A stretch of DNA of 37,366 nt from CAYQTE01 sp964420285 (lineage in GTDB: Bacteria; Planctomycetota; Phycisphaerae; Tepidisphaerales; Tepidisphaeraceae), in NCBI GenBank assembly GCA_964420285.1, contig CAYQTE010000047.1, positions 1 through 37,366 on the forward strand. Reading direction: 5' to 3'. Positions 32,898 to 37,366 of this stretch are shown here, one piece after another. The notes below the pieces were generated by a model, which worked only from the letters and a program-made list of their open reading frames with translations, had not been told where the DNA came from and made no database searches. The position numbers were made by a program, and so were the translations under genes. How positions within the stretch are numbered: position 1 is the stretch's first letter; each line of letters opens with the position of its first letter.

Positions 32898-32990
32898 AAT
32901 CGTAACAAATACGATTTCCCCCAACCTTTGGTGGCAAAGGAAGTTAGAGCAAATTCGCAAGAATCAGCGTTGCGGAACATGCGCAACGCT
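32898..32990. promoter_or_regulatory. Three palindromes upstream of the sigma-54-like promoter
   Basis: AATCGTA/TACGATT (32898-32904 and 32910-32916), CCTTTG/CAAAGG (32925-32930 and 32935-32940) and AGCGTTGCG/CGCAACGCT (32966-32974 and 32982-32990) are perfect. The last is centred about 110 bases upstream of the predicted start, the usual place for a sigma-54 activator site. Confidence 0.45.
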
Positions 32991-33425
32991 CAACCTACCA
33001 TGATGGTGGGCGCAAGAAGACCCAAAACACCGGCATCTTGTTACAAAACAAGGACTTGCACGCGACACCAGCCATTTTGGTGCACCCCTGCCATGATGGT
33101 AGGTCGGTGCGGCCATCTCCGGAGCGCATCAAACCAGGTTCTGTGTTGGGGACGCCGTGTATTTTCACGCCCGTCTTATGCCATATAATCGGCTTTTTCC
33201 TCCTATTTTACGAGAAAAGTCCAGTTTTTCGCCGCTTTTCGACCGCGCCGGCAAAGTAAACACTTGCCAACTGGCCCGGAGCTATTCCGGACTTGGGCCG
33301 ATCTCAGGAAATCCTTCTTGCAAACACGATGCCAGAAAAATTCGATCGCACCGATCGCTCTTAGTGCCGTTTCAGCCTTCGTCGCCCCGTTTGCGTACCG
33401 GCACTATCGTGCTAACATCCAACCC
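32991..33425. other. Intergenic region between the PEP-CTERM gene and trpB
   Basis: No gene fits. ACCATGATGGT occurs at 32997-33007 and nearly again at 33090-33100, each a five-base palindrome around one base. A perfect TATAAT lies at 33184-33189, followed by an AT-rich patch and a CCGGA/TCCGG hairpin near 33280-33296. The frame of trpB stays open back to 33264, but that extension is unlike the family. Confidence 0.5.
33163..33189 (+). promoter_or_regulatory. Candidate trpB promoter
   Basis: TATAAT (33184-33189) is a perfect -10 box. The best -35 is TTTTCA (33163-33168), four of six bases with a short 15-base spacer. The leader to the ATG at 33426 would be about 230 bases. I see no Trp-rich leader peptide in it. 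Confidence 0.4.
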
Positions 33426-34649
33426 ATGACCGCGTCGGCCGATGTTCAGTCTCCCAGCGACCTCCCGGATTCCGGCGGGCACTTCGGAAAGTACGGCGGG
33501 GTCTTTGTCCCCGAGACGCTCTATGGCGCCCTCGAACAACTCTCCGCCGAATACGATCGCGCCTGCGCCGATGGCGAATTTGGCCGCCAGCTTGACTATT
33601 ACCTGCGCGAGTTTGTCGGCCGGCCCACCGGGCTCTATCTGGCCGAACGACTCACCGAGCACCTCGGCGGGGCGCGGATATTCCTCAAGCGCGAAGACCT
33701 CAACCACACTGGCGCGCACAAGATCAACAACACGATCGGCCAGGGATTGCTCACGCTGCGAATGGGCAAGAAGCGCGTGATCGCCGAAACCGGGGCCGGG
33801 CAGCATGGCGTGGCAACCGCGACTGCGGCGGCGCTGTTCGGCCTGCAATGCGATGTCTACATGGGCCAGGAAGACATCCGCCGCCAGGAACTCAATGTCT
33901 TTCGCATGAAACTGCTGGGCGCGCGAGTCGTGTGCGTGACCAGCGGCAGCATGACCCTCAAGGACGCCACCAACGAGGCCATGCGCGACTGGATGGGCTC
34001 GGTCTCCCACACCCATTACATCATCGGCTCCGTCGTCGGACCGCATCCATTCCCACGCATCGTTCGCGACTTTCAGTCGATCATCGGCCGCGAAACGCGA
34101 CGGCAATGCGTCGAAAGACTCGGCCGAGTCCCCGATATTGTCGTCGCCTGCGTCGGCGGCGGCAGCAATGCTGCCGGGATCTTCGCCCCCATGATCGACG
34201 ATGCCGCGCGGGGCGAGGTGCAACTGATCGGCGTCGAGGCCGGCGGGCGCGGCACCGCACTGGGCCAGCACGCCGCCAGTCTCACCGCCGGCTCGCCGGG
34301 AATTCTGCACGGCTCGCTCTCGTATGTGCTGCAAGACCCGGATGGACAAACCGCCAATGTCCACAGTGTCAGCGCCGGCCTGGATTATCCCGGCGTCGGC
34401 CCCGAGCACGCCTATTGGAAAGACGCCGGCCTGGTCAATTACGTCACCATCACCGACGCCGAGGCTCTGGACGCATTTGGGCTACTGGCTCGCCTGGAAG
34501 GAATTCTCCCCGCTCTTGAAAGCGCCCACGCCATCGCCCACGTCTGCCGGATCGCCCCGAAATTGTCTTCAGAAAAGGCGATCGTCGTGAATCTCTCCGG
34601 CCGCGGCGATAAGGATTGCCAGGAAGTGGCAAGGCTGATCGGCAAGTGA
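33426..34649 (+). CDS. trpB: Tryptophan synthase beta chain
   Basis: This 407-residue PLP enzyme joins indole and serine to make tryptophan, normally in an alpha2-beta2 complex with TrpA. Motifs are GKYGGVFVPETL at the N-terminus, LKREDLNHTGAHKINN with K99 as the Schiff-base lysine, AETGAGQHGVATA, the phosphate-binding GGGSNA, and LSGRGDKD near the end. It is the ordinary TrpB1 type by length and motifs. No trpA, trpC or trpF is next to it, so the pathway genes are dispersed here. The ATG at 33426 fits the family start. It ends 13 bases from the stop of the Sel1-repeat gene on the other strand. Confidence 0.97.
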   Translation: MTASADVQSPSDLPDSGGHFGKYGGVFVPETLYGALEQLSAEYDRACADGEFGRQLDYYLREFVGRPTGLYLAERLTEHLGGARIFLKREDLNHTGAHKINNTIGQGLLTLRMGKKRVIAETGAGQHGVATATAAALFGLQCDVYMGQEDIRRQELNVFRMKLLGARVVCVTSGSMTLKDATNEAMRDWMGSVSHTHYIIGSVVGPHPFPRIVRDFQSIIGRETRRQCVERLGRVPDIVVACVGGGSNAAGIFAPMIDDAARGEVQLIGVEAGGRGTALGQHAASLTAGSPGILHGSLSYVLQDPDGQTANVHSVSAGLDYPGVGPEHAYWKDAGLVNYVTITDAEALDAFGLLARLEGILPALESAHAIAHVCRIAPKLSSEKAIVVNLSGRGDKDCQEVARLIGK

Positions 34650-34662
34650 ACTTTCGGGAATC

Positions 34663-36579
34663 TCAATTGCCCGGCTGCGTCGCCGGCCGGGTTGCTGGAT
34701 GGGCTGTCAGCCAGGTCTTGGCCTCCGCCTCGCCGGCGGCGGCGGCTTTTTGATACCACGAGCGGGCCTGATCCACGTCCTGATCGGTGCCCGTGCCGTT
34801 TTCGTAGCTGCGGGCGACGTTCAAGATGGCCCGCGAATAGCCCGCGTCGGCGCTCATGCGATACCAGTCCAACGCCTGCGTCTGGTCCTTGTCCACGCCG
34901 TAGCCCTTGGCATACATGTACCCGACTGCGTTCATGCCCGCGGCGTTACCGGCGGCGGCGGCTTTCTTGTACAGCTCCATCGCCTTGCCGTAGTCCTTGT
35001 TCACCCCGTATCCCGCCAGATACAACGCACCCAGATTGCACATGGCATCGACGCTTCCGGCGTCCACGGCCTTGTTGTACCAGTTCATTGCCTTGGCGTA
35101 ATCCGAACCGGTCGCCACGCCCAGGGCATGATCGTAGCAGTAGCCGAAATTGTTCATTCCCTCGGCGTAACCGCTGTTGGCGGACTTCTGAAACCAGTTG
35201 AAGGCCGCCGCGTCATCCTTCACCACGCCGTGCCCGCCCTCGCGGTAGATCAAGCCGAGCCAGTTCGTCGCCACGCCGTTGTTGGGATCGATGCTGTTGG
35301 CGTCCTTCAATCGCAGCGCCGCCATGCCGTAATTCTGCGCCGCGCCGTGCCCGTAGATATACATGGTGGCCAGATCGATCGCACCGCTGGCGCTGTTGGC
35401 TTTCCAAGCTTTGGTGTACCAATCCACTGCCTTGGCGTAGTCCTGCGCCGTGCCCAGGCCGTGCTCGTAGCAATATCCCACGTTGCACATCGCCTCGACA
35501 TAGCCCCCATCGTTGGCCGATTTGATGTACCAGTCCAGCGCCTGCTTGTCGTCCCGCTCCACCCCCTGGCCGCTGCCGTACATCGTTGCGATCCAGTTCA
35601 TGGCCGGGCCGTTTCCGGCGTCGGCGGCCTTGTGAAACCACGTCAGCGCCTGCCCGTAATCCTGTTTCGTCCCGCGACCCTGATAATTCAGCACCCCGAC
35701 GCCGCACATCGCGTCGGCGTTGCCGGCGCCGGCCGCCTTGGTCATCAGTTGCAGAGCCTTGTCATAGTCCGCCTTTGTCCCCAGACCCTCGGCGTACATC
35801 TGGCCGAGCCAGTATGTCGCAATGACGTTGCCGCCATCGGCCGCGGTCTGCAGCGCCTTCATCGCCTGGGCGTAATCGCGGGTGACACCCTTGCCCTGGA
35901 GATACAGAAGCCCGACATTGCACCAGGCGGCGAGGTTCCCCGCGTTGGTCCCGGCCTTGAAGGACGCCATCGCCTTGACGTAGTCTTGCGACACGCCTCG
36001 CCCCTCCAGGTAGCAATATCCCACGCAGGTATCAGCCAGCCCGGCCGTGTTACTCAACTTCGCAGCGTTCGAATACCACGTAAACGCCAGCCCGTCATCC
36101 TTTTTCACGCCCTGGCCGTTGCCGTACATCGAGGCCAGCCAGACGTAACCGGCCCCATTGCCGGCATCGCCCGCCTTGCGGAACCACGTCATCGCCTTGG
36201 CATAATCCTGCGGAACCCCATTGCCGCGGAAATACAAAACCCCGATATTGCACATCGCCGGCGCGTTTCCCAGTTCGGCCGCCTTGGTGTACCAGGTCAT
36301 GGCCTGGCCGTAATCCCGCGTGACCCCCAGCCCGCGATCATAAAGCCAGCCAATATCGTTCTTTGCGTCAATGCTCCCAATATCCGAAGCCTGCTGAAAC
36401 AGCTTCATCGCCGCCGCATAGTCCTGCGTCACTCCCTGCTGCCCGGTCATCGCGTTGCGACCCTGGCTGTAGAGGTCGTCCGGATTGGCGTCCGCCCCCC
36501 GCACCCCGGCCGCCAAAGCCGCCAACAGCCCCATCGCCAGCCAAACCGCCGCTCCGCACTGCAAAGACTCCCGAACCAT
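34663..36579 (-). CDS. Secreted Sel1-repeat protein
   Basis: This 638-residue protein has a signal peptide (VWLAMGLLAALAAGVRGA, cleavage near residue 29) and then 16 consecutive Sel1 repeats of about 36 residues, with the pattern G.GV..DY..AM.WY.KAA..GN..AM..IG.LY. Sel1 repeats form an alpha-solenoid for protein binding. No catalytic domain follows; the C-terminus is a short ATRPATQ tail. The ATG at 36577-36579 follows GAGGT; longer frames to 36747 run into intergenic repeats and are rejected. It may act in the periplasm as a scaffold or adaptor; the partner is unknown. Confidence 0.92.
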   Translation of the reverse strand: MVRESLQCGAAVWLAMGLLAALAAGVRGADANPDDLYSQGRNAMTGQQGVTQDYAAAMKLFQQASDIGSIDAKNDIGWLYDRGLGVTRDYGQAMTWYTKAAELGNAPAMCNIGVLYFRGNGVPQDYAKAMTWFRKAGDAGNGAGYVWLASMYGNGQGVKKDDGLAFTWYSNAAKLSNTAGLADTCVGYCYLEGRGVSQDYVKAMASFKAGTNAGNLAAWCNVGLLYLQGKGVTRDYAQAMKALQTAADGGNVIATYWLGQMYAEGLGTKADYDKALQLMTKAAGAGNADAMCGVGVLNYQGRGTKQDYGQALTWFHKAADAGNGPAMNWIATMYGSGQGVERDDKQALDWYIKSANDGGYVEAMCNVGYCYEHGLGTAQDYAKAVDWYTKAWKANSASGAIDLATMYIYGHGAAQNYGMAALRLKDANSIDPNNGVATNWLGLIYREGGHGVVKDDAAAFNWFQKSANSGYAEGMNNFGYCYDHALGVATGSDYAKAMNWYNKAVDAGSVDAMCNLGALYLAGYGVNKDYGKAMELYKKAAAAGNAAGMNAVGYMYAKGYGVDKDQTQALDWYRMSADAGYSRAILNVARSYENGTGTDQDVDQARSWYQKAAAAGEAEAKTWLTAHPATRPATQPGN

Positions 36580-36681
36580 ACGTACACCTCGCCGCCCAAT
36601 ATCATACACGGACGATAGTAGTATCTCCCGAACCCCCGCCCGTTGATCCCGGCCGTGCTTGTCGGCGATCGTGCAGGAAAT

Positions 36682-36792
36682 GCAAATGCAGTTTGACCGC
36701 GGATAGGCACGGATGAACACGGATAAGAAGCAAGCCAAACGCATCATTCCTCATGCGTTTATCCGTGAAATCCGTGGTCAAATTGCATTTGC
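36682..36792. repeat. Long imperfect inverted repeat
   Basis: GCAAATGCA, TTTGACC and CACGGATAA in the left arm pair with TTATCCGTG, GGTCAAA and TGCATTTGC in the right arm. The inner part repeats CACGGAT or its complement several times. Sequences of this kind are scattered in several unrelated phyla. Confidence 0.75.
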
Positions 36793-36895
36793 CCCGCGCC
36801 CCCGCGCCTCCGCGTGAGATTTCTCTTAAGTCGATTCCCGTACTATGGTTACGCCAAAAACGTGCCGCTGTCCGCGTATCCGCCACCCTCGTTTC

Positions 36896-36962
36896 CAGCC
36901 GAATATCGCGGTTTCGCCTCGCAACTGCGACGAAAAAACGCCCCAAATGTCTCGAAAAAGTT
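36896..36962. repeat. 67-base dispersed repeat, copy 2
   Basis: Ungapped match to 7040-7106, 57 of 67 bases identical, same orientation. It lies about 317 bases upstream of the Sel1-repeat gene start. Confidence 0.75.
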
Positions 36963-37155
36963 CGAAGATGTGCTGAAAAAGTCTGAACTCAGCCCGGCCG
37001 AGTCCAATCTGGGCGCGCCAGAATTGAACCGCCAAGCCGCCAAGAGCGCCAAGAAGGCAATGATGCCAATGCCGAAGTGCCAGCCTGGCCGGCTCCGCTG
37101 CTCCCCGGCTCCCGCTCTCCACCGCTTCTTCAATGTCACCAAATGGAACCGAATG

Positions 37156-37366
37156 GCCCGGAGGGGGGGTGGGGGGGCGGCCTTCGGCCGAGAGGGTGGA
37201 AAGTGGAAAGTAGACAGTAGAGTGACGATCCGCCGGGTGCTCATTGTCCACTGTCCATTTTCCATTGTCCATTGCTTCCGCCTGTCCCCAGATGTCCCAA
37301 AACTGCCCGGAGGGGGGGTGGGGGGCGGCCTTCGGCCGAGAGGGTGGAAAGTGGAAAGTAGACAGT
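37156..37366. repeat. GC-rich direct repeat pair
   Basis: Copies at 37156-37218 and 37305-37366 share GCCCGGAGG, a G-run that differs by one base, the palindrome GGCCTTCGGCC, and GAGAGGGTGGAAAGTGGAAA. The spacer repeats TGTCCATT-like words. The second copy is cut by the window edge. Confidence 0.8.

Larger units (their letters stand above)
36580..37366. other. Repeat-rich region at the right edge
   Basis: No gene is supported. It contains a long inverted repeat (36682-36792), the second copy of the 67-base repeat (36896-36962), and a tandem pair of about 62 bases (37156-37218 and 37305-37366). The last copy runs to the window edge. Small frames on the minus strand (NFFETFGAFFRR and similar) come from the dispersed repeat. 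Confidence 0.6.

Noticed and set aside
33280..33296. trp attenuator upstream of trpB
   Set aside because: There is one short hairpin but no Trp-rich leader peptide and no terminator with a T-run.
33264..33425. 54-residue N-terminal extension of TrpB
   Set aside because: Unlike any TrpB start; the ATG at 33426 fits the family. The open frame upstream is probably chance.
34699..36618. 639-residue frame antisense to the Sel1 gene
   Set aside because: Its repeats mirror the Sel1 repeats of the opposite strand; signal peptide and ribosome site support only the minus-strand gene.

Overview
The window looks like a draft-genome or metagenome contig from a high-GC planctomycete, probably close to Phycisphaerae. 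The evidence is three secreted proteins carrying the planctomycete N-terminal export motif (LESRVLLSA, LEGRLLMSA, LEERRLLS), a PEP-CTERM protein, RTX-type GGxGxD repeats, many GTG starts, and intergenic DNA full of GC-rich inverted and direct repeats. No rRNA, complete tRNA, CRISPR array or complete insertion sequence was seen. A run of 100 N at 20791-20890 is probably an assembly artefact, because the same 55 bases lie on both sides of it.

Layout. 1-220: the N-terminal part of a histidine kinase, cut by the window edge. 1005-3228: an accessory patch with a stand-alone OLD/PARIS-like ATPase-TOPRIM protein, a degraded HNH nuclease gene, the small partner that normally precedes that nuclease, and a sequence resembling the 3' end of a tmRNA. 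3555-18423: a minus-strand surface-assembly region. It holds four paralogous GT-C type membrane glycosyltransferases, a DegT-type sugar aminotransferase, a sedolisin (S53) peptidase and a small RTX-repeat protein. One glycosyltransferase contains four tandem 50-residue membrane repeats, and another carries a perfect 26-bp palindrome inserted in frame.

18757-24465: a possible small membrane protein, ribonuclease Y, a 2Fe-2S ferredoxin, a small membrane protein, a two-gene operon (100-residue protein plus ImmA/IrrE-type metalloprotease), and a cytidylate-kinase-like protein. 24749-28673: ClpB, then a VapBC-type toxin-antitoxin pair and a DUF2283 pair. 28760-32715: a secreted cyclophilin-RTX protein, an unknown membrane protein, and a PEP-CTERM beta-propeller protein. 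33426-36579: tryptophan synthase beta and a secreted protein with 16 Sel1 repeats. 36580-37366: repeats only.

The best candidate for something undescribed is the control region of the PEP-CTERM gene (about 32716-32990). It combines a sigma-54-like promoter, three upstream palindromes and a leader of about 150 nt with three perfect hairpins. The loop of the last hairpin can pair with the bases next to the ribosome binding site. Other notable points are the amplified membrane repeats in a glycosyltransferase, the palindrome used as coding sequence, and the operon of a small protein with a large ImmA/IrrE protein.
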